64,000 nt of DNA from Carya illinoinensis (lineage: Eukaryota; Streptophyta; Magnoliopsida; Fagales; Juglandaceae), in NCBI RefSeq assembly GCF_018687715.1, contig NC_056758.1:8872501-8936500 (forward strand). The letters run 5' to 3'. Position 1 is the first letter of the stretch; each line of letters starts with the position of its first letter. Both the position numbers and the translations under genes were made by a program. This document shows, piece by piece, positions 1 to 11,062 of the stretch. The notes under the pieces are model-generated. The model had not been told where the DNA came from and ran no database searches. It saw only the letters and a list, made by a program, of their open reading frames with translations.

Positions 1-708
1 CTCTAATTCATCCAAAAGCCTCTTTCGATAGTCAATTGGAATTGATTCTAGTTTATCAATTCACACAAGAGTATGCAAATTAAATAATCAAGAACGCAAT
101 AAGACCAATGATTTAATTACTACACAGGTTCATACAAGTCTTTCGATCTCTATACTTACCTATGCTGAAATATCCAAGATCTACCCTATGATTCCCTCTT
201 TCGATAGCAAATCACAAGATTAATAATCATCTAATCAATGGCCAGTTAATTAGAAGCATTAAACTCATAATAAATCAGATAAACAAAGAGAGAATTGCAT
301 TAAATTAGCATGGACAAACAAGCATAGTTCGGAATTAGGTTACATCGTTTTCCTAGAAAGAAGAAAATTTAGCTCATACTAGAATTGGAATTCAACATAA
401 ACGAATTCACCATAATTGTTCTGAGAAGATGGGAAGAAGAAAATAAACACTGAAAAATCCTCCTTGCAGCCTCAACTGGTCGTCAAAAGCTCAAGAGAAC
501 GATCCAACGCCTTTCTACCGTCCGTGCTCGTGTATGAATCCAACGTACGTGCAATAAATTGGAATTCCGTCTCCAAAACAAATGATTTGAATCCCTCTAG
601 CTATGTTTTTCTCTCCCAAAGAGTGTTCTCCCCTCAAAAACCGCGGCTCTAGAGTGAAGAATGGCCTTTTATATGGTCTCACGGCGGAAAACCTAAAATC
701 TGTCAAAA
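1..708. other. non-coding, repeat-derived sequence
   Basis: No gene is recognisable here. The sequence is AT-rich, contains the motif ctctttcgatag twice (near 20 and 200), and runs directly into the CG-rich 51-bp array that follows. The texture resembles the untranslated or LTR part of a plant retrotransposon, but no boundary, primer-binding site or coding domain is visible, so the class is left open. Confidence 0.4.
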
Positions 709-1065
709 TACGATGTTCGCTCGAGCGGGGTGTCGAGCGCGCGTCGAGCGTTCGACTCTGCCTGATTTCGCTCGAGCGTCCTATCGAGCGCACATCGAGC
801 GTTCGACTCTGCCTGATTTCGCTCGAGCGTCCTATCGAGCGCACATCGAGCGTTCGACTCTGCCTGATTTCGCTCGAGTGTCCTATCGAGCGCACATCGA
901 GCGTTCGACTCTGCCTGATTTCGCTCGAGCGGCAAATGTCTCCGCTCGAGCGATCTTCATTTTTCAGTAACCCGCTCGAGCTCCCTGTCGAGCGGCAGTC
1001 GAGCGTTTGAATCTGCCTGAATTCGCTCGAGCGGCCAAAAGCCTCCGCTCGAGCGAACTTGTAAA
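709..1065. repeat. 51-bp tandem array rich in ctcgagcg
   Basis: Successive units begin with gcctgattt at 760, 811, 862 and 913, so the period is exactly 51 bp, with diverged partial units on both sides. Each unit holds several copies of the core tcgagcg or the palindrome-like ctcgagcg. The core units are almost identical, differing by single bases such as the change in the third copy near 877. Because 51 is divisible by three and the units lack stops, long repetitive reading frames appear on both strands. These are artefacts of the period, not genes. The high CpG content contrasts with the AT-rich flanks. Confidence 0.9.
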
Positions 1066-1354
1066 ATCTGCAATATGAAATTTTGCAAGCCATCAGATTG
1101 CTCCCCTCAAAGCTATGTGGAGGATATATGGCTTTGCTATTAATGAAATGTACCCAGCAGTATATAGTTTATATTTACATCTGGAGGATCAACACCTAGT
1201 GACTTTCTGAGCAAATGACAATATAATCAATGTTGTCAACTTAGATCGTTCTAGAAAATTGATGTTAACAGAATTCTTTGCATTAAATCGAGTAGACAAT
1301 AATGCAAAGATATTACTGTATAAATAATTTCTAGAATATTATCTTTGAAACCAA

Positions 1355-1956
1355 CAAAACAAATATTGGACTCCTCGGAAAAAGAAAACCGTTATAGGCA
1401 GTATTGTTACAGCAAATCCATTTAAAGGCGAGAGGTATTATCTACGGATATTGCTAAACCATGTAAAAGGACATTTGGCGTTTGAAGATCTTAGGATAGT
1501 TGATGGTGTTATGGCCCAACATTTCAGGAGGCAGCAACAATGCATGGGTTACTACAGAGAAACAGTGCTTAGAAGATTGTTTACACGAAGCATCTCTATA
1601 TCAAATGCCATCCAGTTTGAGACGATTATTTGCAACAATATTGGTTTATTGTAATCCAACCAATCCGAGGGAACTTTGGGAATGTTTTGAGCAAGATATG
1701 TCAGTTGATTTCAAATCAACAGAAGATTCTATATCAAATGTAAGAACCCAAGTATTGAAGTCAATCTCTTTTACAATTGAATCAATGAGGAAAGACATTA
1801 ATTCCTACCATTTTCTTGATGACGACATTTGCTTCGATGAAGAAGAATTTCAATTTAGAGAAATCGATGATGAATTGGCTATTGAAATTCTAGAAGAGGA
1901 TATTGCCGCATCACAATTTCTTAAGAGTGAACAACAACATGTTTATAATGCAGTCT
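1355..1956 (+). pseudogene. Helitron RepHel helicase fragment (PIF1-like)
   Basis: Two adjoining frames read as the segment just upstream of the Walker A region of plant Helitron PIF1-like helicases. The first (about 1355-1530) contains GERYYLRILLNHVKG and FEDLRIVDG; the second (about 1530-1956) contains LRRLFATILVYCNPTNPRELW and ends with the typical pre-helicase motif SEQQHVYNAVL. A frameshift near 1525-1540 separates them, and the catalytic helicase motifs, the Rep domain and the Helitron ends are absent. The reading frame stops exactly where an LTR-like terminus begins, so this fragment appears to have been interrupted by a later insertion. It is a decayed, non-functional piece. The family call rests on motif order. 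Confidence 0.8.
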
Positions 1957-3010
1957 TGTGACTCCCCCAACTCCCACATACGGATACGTGAAAATTGAGG
2001 CGTCTGGAAGATCACAACATGGGTCACGCATCCCATCGCTAAGTGCTAAGTGTGTGTACATGCAACACGTGTACAACAAAACCACGCAGCGGATAATAAA
2101 AGTCATTCAACTAAGTACCAGAATTTTATTTAAATACAAATTCGCTTAAAACACAAGCGTACCAAAATATTACAAGTTTCAATACTGTTTCAAATCCAAA
2201 ATTACATAACATAAAAGTAAGTAAAATAGTCTCCAAAATAATACAACTCCAAATTAGTAATTTGGCGGAGCCGCCTCCTTAGGCTCAGCCTCCTCATCCT
2301 CAACCTCTGCATCAAAATTTACGGTACCAAAGACGGTACCGCAGGTAAGTAATGATCCAAACACCCACAAGATAAAAATATATTAAACTCAACAATATGC
2401 ATGAAAAGATGCCATATGCATGTGTCCAAAAAATTCACATTTTTTCACGCATGCCAAAAGATCTCATTTTTGGCCCACAATAAATTTCTTTAAAACAATT
2501 CATCGCTGTTATCCCAGATAACGGCTCAAACCAAGAAAACTACAATTTTTTCAAAAAATGGTTCACAATAATCCTATTATAAAATCTCGTCATTTTTCCA
2601 GAAAATGTCTCATATCCATTATTCAAAATCAGTTCCAATTTTAATGCATGCACCATGATCTCCCCTAGAGATTATCTGCACACTTTGGCTTTTATGCCAT
2701 ACCACAGGTAATGACCACACATGTGATATCTAAACGAGCGATACCCAGCCCCGCGCCTAGTGCGTACCATGACTAGGCATCCTCTAGTCCCCGCCAGTCG
2801 AGAGATCACGGAGTTGACACGACAGCATTACTGAATCGTGCAATCTAATAGTCGCCTAGTGACAACTCAGAGGATGTCACTCAATATTATCCACTTCCGA
2901 GTAACCAAATGAGCTCTACCGAAATAATGCCCCATCTCAGCTCAGGGTCATGATGTAGAAGGAATTCAAGGACAGCCTAGTTATGAAACCTCCCTCCCCC
3001 AATTTCATGC
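1957..3010 (-). mobile_element. LTR-like retrotransposon remnant, minus orientation
   Basis: The block starts with tgtgactcccccaactccc, which on the minus strand is an LTR 3' end finishing in gggggagtcaca. Reading the minus strand, 2250-2360 has the polar sequence around ggtaccgtctttggtaccg followed by a GAGGA-rich tract, a texture I associate with long gypsy-type LTRs of woody eudicots. No internal domain is present and the other end is not definable. It may be a solo or truncated LTR. It directly abuts the Helitron helicase fragment, so insertion into that fragment is the simplest reading. Confidence 0.5.
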
Positions 3011-3577
3011 TCTTCGAATTAAGTACTATATACGCAGTAATCTTCAGTTAAAAAAGATATAATCATATTCAGTTTAATTTAAAGATAAAATGTGGATAGC
3101 ACTTGAACAACAATGAATATAGCGACATAAAAAAGAAAACACAAAAAGCCGCCCTTTGATATGGGCGTCGACGAGATTTTTCTGTGTTTATTGAAGACTT
3201 TTGAGGGGGAAGACGTTAGGAGAAGGAAAGAAATAGAGAAAGAATCTGGTGTAATAGGATCCATTTTAGGATTTCTGAATTACTTACGTGGCATACTGTC
3301 TTTGGCTGGGTGTGAAAATCACTTTTAAATCCATTCGGTTTGAAGCTTTTCTCTAAGGAGAACCTTGCATTACCCATGTGGTGGCATTCAGAGGGCAATT
3401 CCCCTCGTGTGGTTGTGTGGGGATTGATGGAGGAGGTTCTCGGTGACCATCTTAGTTTAATTTGATAGATGTACACCAAACTGTTTTATTTTATATCTAT
3501 TAATAAAAAAAAAACTAATAAAGCATGACAGAATAAAAATGAAAATAAATATAAAAGAACAACAAAGGTACAAATTT
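3011..3577. other. unassigned intergenic sequence
   Basis: No convincing gene. An 87-residue minus-strand frame (3216-3479) has no recognisable domain. The stretch lies between the LTR-like remnant and an hAT-type MITE. Confidence 0.4.
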
Positions 3578-4434
3578 TAGGGGTGTAAAAAAAAACCGAT
3601 AAACCGAAAAACCGACCCGGACCAAACCGGATCGGACCGGTTGTGCCGGTTTTGGACCGGTTCGGTCCGGAATCGGTTTTCATAAATGAAAAACTGGCCA
3701 GAACCGGTCCAGTTTCGGTTTCGGTTTCGGTTAGTTTTGGACCGGACCTGACTGGTACTATTTATATATTAATATTATATATAATATATTTTATATTATA
3801 TATAATTTGTAATCACATAAAAAATAATCACATATATACTAATACTAATATTCTAATATAGATTATAGTTATACTCATACTAATATAGTTATACTAAATC
3901 ATCAAAACTAACACTAACATATAGCTATACTAATAGTCTAATATTAATACTATTATATTGTCTAATATATTATATAGCTATAACTAATACTGATATATAT
4001 ATACTAATACTAATCGTCTAATATAGGATTATAGCAGATTTTTTTTTTACACTAGATTTCTTATTTTAGTTTTTGTTTTATAGCAGTTTTTTATATAGTA
4101 AATTTCGTTTATATAACTGATTTTTTTTATAAACCAGATTTTTTATATCAGAATTTTTTACATAGCAGATTTTTTTTTTATAAACCAGATTTTTGATAGC
4201 AGAATTTTTTACATAGCAACAGATTTTTGTAAATGGTAAACAAAATTTTTTAAATCAGTTTTTTCTTTTAAACAGAATTTTTATAAAAAATTTATATTTT
4301 ATTAAAATCGGACCGGAAACTGGAATATCAGTTTAGGAGAAAAATCAGTGCGTAATCGATTTTAAAAAATACAAAATTGATACCTACCAGTTCGATCTTA
4401 AATTTTATATAAAACCGGATCGATTACACCCCTA
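3578..4434. mobile_element. non-autonomous hAT-type element (MITE-like)
   Basis: The ends form a perfect 11-bp terminal inverted repeat, TAGGGGTGTAA at 3578-3588 and its complement at 4424-4434. The flanking 8-mers, acaaattt and tcaaattc, agree at six of eight positions, as expected for a mutated 8-bp hAT target-site duplication. Inside, the left arm holds many ccggtt/accgg blocks, the right arm echoes this with aaaaccggatcg, and the core is strongly AT-rich with repeats of atactaat. There is no transposase, so movement would need an autonomous relative. The element ends 29 bp from the tRNA-Glu gene. A second element of similar composition lies at 22847-23671. Confidence 0.8.
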
Positions 4435-4463
4435 TCAAATTCAATAAAATGTCAAAAGATAAG

Positions 4464-4536
4464 TTCCGTTGCCGGGACTTGAACCCGGGTCTCTCGGGTG
4501 AGAGCCGAGTATCCTAACCAACTAGACTACAACGGA
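4464..4536 (-). tRNA. tRNA-Glu (anticodon CTC)
   Basis: The minus strand folds into a full cloverleaf. The acceptor stem TCCGTTG pairs with CAACGGA. The anticodon arm is CTCGG-CTCTCAC-CCGAG, placing CTC at positions 34-36. The T arm is CCGGG-TTCAAGT-CCCGG, and the D arm contains GTTGGTTAGG. There is no intron and no encoded CCA, as expected for a eukaryotic nuclear gene. Both internal Pol III promoter boxes (A box in the D arm, B box GGTTCAAGTCC) are intact. A short T run (four A's on the plus strand at 4454-4457) follows and can serve as the Pol III terminator. Confidence 0.96.
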
Positions 4537-4689
4537 TCTGTTAGGCGACGGGCATTAGCCTTTATTTCTAGAAAATTATCTGAGACTGGCCAAAACCATT
4601 CAGGCGAAGCAGGGTTTAGAGCTTCGCTAAGCCCTCTCGCTGGGACATCGTTCGACTCTCCTATCCATTACTTCACACTTTCTACCCCA

Positions 4690-5232
4690 CCGGGCCACCC
4701 CTGAAGAAAGCCGAAGGCTTTCAGTCATTTTCTGTTCGTTTCCGCAGGTAAGATTTTGCATATCCGTACATTTCCTTCCCGAGCTTAAGTTTCCCTGCAT
4801 TTGTTTTTTAGGATTCTGACTGACGGATTTCAAGTACTCGTTTTGGATTACAAAGGTAGTTCGATAATGTGCTTTATCCCATGTGCTAATACCGCATCAC
4901 TGCAGAAAGCCAAAGATAACCTTAGAAATGTAAAACTGGATGGTTCTAAACACTTTGTTTGGTTTTCAATTTCGTGCGTTTAGACCTCAAAGTTTTGATT
5001 TTCATCAATTTGTGTGCTTTTTTGTTTTTTTAGATATTGTTTACGGGTTTTGGGGTTTAATTATTTGGAGAATTCTGCTTAGTTCACTACTTGATGCTCG
5101 TAATCTACTAATAAAAATGACGAAATTGATGTGGCCGAGTTTGTTTATTTGTCGCAGCTGTTGTGTCGGTGTATTTTGTAGCAAAGTTATAGTGTAAGAA
5201 ACTTTGCAATAGCAAAAATTAAGTAAAAAAGG
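4690..5232 (+). promoter_or_regulatory. promoter/5' UTR with probable leader intron of the CPP1-like gene
   Basis: Upstream of the ATG at 5233 there is a good donor, ccgcag|gtaagat, with the intron starting at 4748, and a good acceptor, tttgtcgcag|ctgttg, ending near 5157. A 5' UTR intron of about 410 bp is therefore likely. The sequence between 5158 and 5232 would be the second leader exon. This is inferred from splice consensus alone; no TATA box stands out. Confidence 0.45.
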
Positions 5233-6536
5233 ATGACCCTATTCGGATTGACCGCTAGTCCCTCTAGATATTGTCTCCAAATACCTGGCCGCGGCCCAGG
5301 GTCTCTGAATAGGCGAGCTTCTGCTTTTCCTAGTGCCAGGAAACCAAAACAACATATTGGGTTTCTCCGTCTAGAAAGGTACTGCTTAGTTTTTCAATCA
5401 AGTATTAAACTCCGAGTGAGGGTTATACCTTATTATAACATTGTATGGCTTTCCCCCCTGTTTTAATTGAACAGAACTTACCAGACTGATTCCGTGCAAA
5501 GATGCCGTACACAACAATCTCACTTGATCAAGTGTGCCATGGATGCTTCCTATGGTGATGGGGCAAATGGACCTCCGGGTAATGTTTTACTTTCTTAACT
5601 AATTTTGATATCTTTATGATTTTTCCCTTTGGGATTTGTACTTTGTGAAGAAAATTTAATAGCTAGGCGTGGTTCCAAAACCTAAAAAATGGGCATGATG
5701 ATTGGGAAAAGAATGAGCATAATGGAACGTTGAATTTTGGCCATCTGTGATCTTTACTGTGTTGAGGGTCATTGGTTTGTTGGTTGTGTGGAATACAGCA
5801 ACTCCTTACGTTCCAAAGTAACGATTTTTTATGACACATTCAGGAACACTGGAATTATTACACAACTGTCCAGTTGTAAAATCTAACACTATGATTTGTA
5901 GGAGAGATGAAAAGTAGGAAGGAGGGAGATATAGGGGAAAAGGGGAAGAATACGTTCCCCATCATGCTATTTTTTGTTTTACTGTTATTCCATGATTTCA
6001 ATGGTTCAACATGAAAATAACATTTGCTATTTACATGTTTTTGTTGAGATATTTTCATGGTTCAATATGAAAATAATGAACCACCCAAAAGTGGTTCGGT
6101 TTTGGTGGCGCAGATGGATTGTCACTCCCCCTCACCTTTCATTTCCCCTCCTACCAAACAAGGGTTTTAGACTTAACTCTCTCTCTCTCTCTTAACCCTC
6201 TCTGTATCTCCTTTCCCTTATAGCCAACAGAAGGTAAATTATTCTAATATTGAGTGGCTTTGAGGATTCTTGCCTAAACTGTCATTTTATGATTGGAGAA
6301 ATTGTGGCATGAGCCTGTCATGAGAAGTTGTGCATTCATTTGTGCCATTGATGGCTCCTTAGTGTACCTTCCTTTCAGATTATCATCAATTCTTGGAGCA
6401 TGCTGCACATAATTTGTGACAACATGATTTGCTCTCTTGCTGCTGGGGCCTTAACTTAGGCAGTTTAGAGAAGGTTGGGGTTTCTGTATATTTAAATCTT
6501 GCCAATGAATCATGAGGAAGACATGAATGAGCTCTG

Positions 6537-6567
<31 letters not shown>

Positions 6568-7974
6568 GTGCCGAAACATATGCAAGAGAGCTAGGCCTTT
6601 CCCTTAGTTCCTTGAGCATAAGGTTGATGGAACGTTTACATTGTGAGCATGTTAGTTTAGACTGGAAGTTGCTTTTCCAGAAAGCTATCACAAGTTATCA
6701 TTTGCTCTTGCACAATGCTTAGTTTTGTATAAGGTCTCTGAAATATAAATAAAAGCTCTTTTATATTTATCATGTGAATTTAATTTCACCTATATAAAAA
6801 AAGTATTTATCATTGCTGCCAAACCTATTCCATTCATGTAGTTTTATAAATATTGTTCCTAATTAGCAGATTTGAATCTTAAACTCTCTCCTATCTGCAA
6901 GTTCAGCTATCTTTCCTAGAATTAATGTAAGGGACCCATACAAACGACTTGGAATAAGCAGGGAGGCCTCTGAAGATGAAATTCAAGCTGCCAGAAATTT
7001 CCTTGTTCGTCAATATGCTGGGCACAAACCAAGTGTGGATGCTATTGAATCTGCCCATGACAAAATTATTATGCAGAAGTTCTATGAAAGGAAAAACCCC
7101 AAAATAGACATCAAGAAAAAGGTTCGGGAGGTCAGGCAGTCCCGTATTGTTCAGGCTATCACAGATAGGTTCCAAACTCCATCAACAAAGTTCATTATAA
7201 AGACTTCTATTGCCTTTGTAGTGCTTGGAGTTCTCACCATTCTCTTTCCCACTGAAGAAGGCCCCACCCTTCAGGTCGCAATATCTCTGATGGCTACCAT
7301 ATATTTTATTCATGATCGATTAAAGAGCAAAATCCGAGCTTTTCTCTACGGGTATGTGGAACAGTGTCTGTTTGATTAAACATGGCATGTTCCTGCTGTT
7401 TACACTTAGGTCATGGTTATACTTCGCCCACAAACTACCACCTATTTTTCACTTCGCATCCTAAACTGCTTAAGATTTGATCGGTTAAGATTTGATCATT
7501 AAAATGAATGAAAAAATTGATCATGTGGCATAATCTTTATAGTCAAATTTGAATGGAGGGGGCCAATTGAACCTATTTGTAGTTTAGGGTACAATTGAAT
7601 CTTTTTGTAGTTTAAGTAAAACATTGATTGCAATGAGCTACTATTGTTCATGATTATCTTCAATGTGACCATCCTGTCCCAGATTATGCAAATGGTTACA
7701 GAATGTCAACTTATCTCTTCCCTCTTCTGAATTTAAATGCATTCTTGAAACTTCATGCTACTTAAATGCAGAATCCTAAATAGTTACAAATCATAAAACT
7801 TCTTGCTATGGGTGCAGGGCTGGAGCGTTTGCTTTTTCATGGCTGCTGGGAACTTTCTTGATGGTGGCTGTGATTCCACCGATCCCTGTACTTAAAGGAC
7901 TGAGGAGTTTTGAAGTGTTGAGTTCATTGATAACCTATGTGCTACTCTGGATTTCGTCTACTTATCTTAAGTAG
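5233..7974 (+). CDS. CPP1-like chloroplast J-like membrane protein (DUF3353)
   Basis: Coding exons are 5233-5378, 5475-5578, 6907-7351 and 7818-7974. All introns are GT-AG and the joined frame is open for 283 residues. Residues 1 to about 80 are basic and Ser/Arg-rich, consistent with a plastid transit peptide. Residues 93 to about 150 (from DPYKRLGIS) form a J-like helical domain lacking the HPD motif. Three or four membrane segments follow, around KTSIAFVVLGVLTILF, LQVAISLMATIYFI, GAFAFSWLLGTFLMVAVI and the C-terminal VLSSLITYVLLWISSTYLK. The nearest family is CPP1/CDF1, thylakoid or envelope proteins that act as holdase chaperones for protochlorophyllide oxidoreductase. From memory it is closer to the Arabidopsis paralogue At3g51140 than to CPP1 itself, so the exact role is inferred. 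Intron 2 is long (1.3 kb) and contains a CT repeat near 6540. No break is seen. Confidence 0.92.
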
Positions 7975-9503
7975 AGCCAATTACATCTTATTACAAGTCC
8001 CCTATTCTTTTTGGAGTGGACGCCGGGTTTTCTTGGTTGCTGGTTCATTCATTTCCTCATTTTGCTTCATAAAACTGTGACACCGATACTCATGGCTATC
8101 ATGTGTTGATATTTTGTGAAATGAGTCTTTCAGTTTTCGAAGAGAAGATTTCTGGAAGTGAGCGTTTTGTTGTTCGTAGAAAGGGTGTAAACTAGATAAA
8201 GATACAGATCGGCTTTTGCATTTCTTGGTTTCTTACATTCTTTTTCTTTAATGAGGTATCCTTCTTAGCCAAGCATTACCTAATTATTTACATTTTCTGT
8301 GTATTGAGCTTATTCCTAACTTGTAAAGACCACTGGTGAGCAAAATCATCTTTCAATTCCTGTGCGGGGCCAGATTGGTTCCACATATGTAAACTTTTAT
8401 AATTTCTCTTAGTCGTTTGGAGCTGTGCTATGTCCTAAAACAATTTGGCGGCTGAGGGTATTCCAATATCCAGCTTTTCAGTCGATGAACACCGCCCAAG
8501 GATGTTTACAGACCAATACAAGACCTTGTTCACAAAAGCTCCTACCTTGTCCTTCTGCCTTGTGCTTTGATATTCTTGGTTCACTAATTCTGGAATTATA
8601 TAAGAGTAACAGATATCAAAACTACCAGATATTTTGGACAATGGTCCCATTGATGTGATTAGCAAGCACCATTGTTGGACCCACGATTGCTTTCTCGTTA
8701 ATTCTAGCCTTACAGATCATGTTTTGTGATGCTGCTGTGCATCGGCAGGGCCCGGCGCTATTGTCAATTGTAAAAGAACACCAGGTGGACCGATCCCCAC
8801 TTCCCTCTTTTTTCACCAAGTTAGATTGACCGACCCATAATTCCTCGTATGCAAATTCGAGTTCCACACCGTGCAATTCTTAGTTAATCACACTATCTAG
8901 GAAAAGAGAGAATATAAATGGTTAAAAGTTTTTAAGATTTTATCAAAATACTGAGATATTCCTTCTTTGTTTTCATCTTGAGTTTCAACTGGAGATCATA
9001 TTGTTCTGGGGAAAAAAATAAACATTGATGTTATGTTACAAGGGAAACCAGGTGTTCACAGAAATAATAGGTGATTAGAACAATTTAGCATATATTTTTT
9101 ATAAAATCCTTGCCTTTAACCAACGTAAAGTTGTCTCTATCTTGCACTTCGGGAAATCAACATATTAAAAAAAAGTGCATACTAATCAACTTTGAAAATA
9201 TCATACGTAATTTTCTCTTTTGCTTACTAGTATTCATCAATATTCCTGGTTATATAAGCTTGAAAAAGCAGGCCATTAAATACCAGACGTTTGTATAATG
9301 AACATAGTCCACCTTGTGCCAACTGCCAAATAAGCACGTTTCGACAAGCGATGATAAGTGAATCATGGATGCATTGTAGCCTCGGGATATCCTGTAGTGA
9401 CTATTGAGGCTCTACAACTCTAAACGCAGAGAATTGGTGCAAAGTGGTACGTTATAGAGGGGAAGAGAGCAGTATACTCCAAAGTGTTCACATCAACCAC
9501 TTT
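7975..9503. other. 3' UTR and intergenic sequence
   Basis: The first few hundred bases are probably the 3' UTR of the CPP1-like gene. From 8425 to 8880 there are overlapping frames on both strands, including a plus-strand run reading about 75 residues after a stop near 8658. I recognise none of them. The remainder is AT-rich with no feature I can name. Confidence 0.4.
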
Positions 9504-11062
9504 TGATTGACAAGGGCCTCTGCATCTCTCTTCAAGTCAGCCCCAGTGCTAGACAAGTCCGAGCGGGTAAAGGGTCAAACTCTTCAAATACCTTTGGTTC
9601 CCAAGGTCCAGTGCTGCCTGGCTGTACCCCCCTACCGTGCGTACAGGCTTATATGTCGATGCGCTTGTCAAGACTGCACTGTGCTACATCCTCACAACCA
9701 GGCTTTTCTCAGATCACCAACAGACTCTAAAAGCTCCATAAATATTTCTGTAAGTTTTGAATTGGTTTTTCTGAAAGCTGTTGTATCTGAGCATGTAAAG
9801 AGAAAATTCTGATATGGGGTTGTTTATGGATGTTAAAAAATGTTGCATATCCTGCCCCTGGAATCCTGGCCATTTACGAGTCAAATGCTACATGTGGAAA
9901 GCGTTGGGCCTCAATTGGCTAAAGAACACGAGGCCAACCACCAGGCATACCGGACGCTGCTGCTTGTCACTGTCAGGGGCTTGGCCAGTACATCTCGGGT
10001 GCCATCCTCTTCAAGGAAACATTCTACCAATTGACCACCAAAGGCAGGAAGATTGTTGATGTGCATGTTGAACCAAAAATCATCCTAGGTATTAAGGTCG
10101 ATAAGGTACGTATAATTTATGGTTTTTGTGATGATATAAAAGTATAGTTTAGCAATACAAAGCTGATGACAGGATGGTGATTATTTCAGGGTCTGGTTCC
10201 CTTGGCTGGTTCAAACAATGAGTCATGGTGCCTAGGTCTTGACGGCCTTGCTTCTTGCTCAGCTGCCTATTACCAACATGGAGCTTGTTTTGCAAAAGAA
10301 TAGTTAGTTTTCTTCATCCTAGATTTTGTTATCCTCAATTACACTTGTTATGTGATAGATTTAAGTGACTGTAACTTAATTGATTGATAGAAACAATTAC
10401 TTGAAATGTGCCCTATTAATTTGACCAGAGATGACAAGATGTAGGACGAAGAGTAGCATTCCTCATTTATTTTCCCCTGTTGTGGCCATAAAGGCGAACA
10501 TTCGCATCCCCAATGGCCCATCTGCACTGGCTGTGAAGGAGGCAGCCTGGGGTCTAGCTCGCTTTGCTGCTATTTCTCTGGTATATGATGGTATAAAGCT
10601 ATTACAGCTATTTACTGAGTACACCCTCAAGACTCCTTAAACAAAGATTATCTCTAACCCAGACCACCGCCCACCACACCCCCCACCCCCCCCCCACACC
10701 AAGCTGTCCCTGGAATCATGAGTAACCTCAATCTTCTTTAACCTGTAATGCATTTGTACTTAAATTTCAAAATCAGTTGCTGAATTGATGAATTGGTATT
10801 TGTTGAGCAGTTTTGTCAGGTGGGCAATCTGAAGTTGAGGCTACCCTGAACTTGAATGCAATGAACCAAGCCCCTAACCCATGGCATGTCACTCAAGAAG
10901 TGGGAAGGAGACCTGAGAATGTTGAGGAGCCTCAAGAAGCTCTGCTTATCCGGGCGAAGGCCAACTCTCTCGCTCAGCTTAGCAAGTACACCAGCGAGGG
11001 TGAATCCGAGGAGGCCAAGAAAAGGAATGTTTATTCAGGGCTATGTCTTTTGGATTGTTTCA
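9504..11062 (+). pseudogene. plastid class I fructose-bisphosphate aldolase pseudogene
   Basis: Pieces of a plastid aldolase lie in order. The transit region (about 9513-9700) contains ASASLFKSAPVLDKSE. The N-terminal barrel (about 9845-10105) contains ESNATCGKR, EANHQAYRTLL and GRKIVDV. After an intron-like gap with GT and AG ends (10106-10189) come GLVPLAGSNNESW and AAYYQHGA (10190-10300), then IPNGPSALAVKEAAWGLAR (about 10490-10590), then SGGQSEVEATLNLNAMNQAP through GESEEAK (10813-11030), with GYVF-like C-terminal remains in another frame. The enzyme cleaves fructose-1,6-bisphosphate in the Calvin cycle. This copy is dead: it has multiple frameshifts and stops, the Asp of the DESNAT motif is Tyr, and the segment carrying the Schiff-base Lys (the LLKP motif) is missing. 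A retained intron shows it arose by DNA duplication, not retroposition. Confidence 0.92.

Noticed and set aside
709..1065. CRISPR-like repeat array
   Set aside because: Repeats are contiguous with no unique spacers, and the genome is a plant nuclear genome.
515..1093. Long overlapping frames on both strands with repeated SSEIRQSRTLDVR- or LERNQAESN-like units
   Set aside because: They arise from a 51-bp tandem array without stops; every frame looks open because the period is a multiple of three.
3216..3479. 87-residue minus-strand frame
   Set aside because: No family resemblance, no splice or regulatory context, and it sits between transposon remnants.
8425..8876. Frames of about 75-85 residues on both strands downstream of the CPP1-like gene
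   Set aside because: No domain or family recognised and both strands are open over the same stretch; a short unknown gene cannot be excluded but is unsupported.
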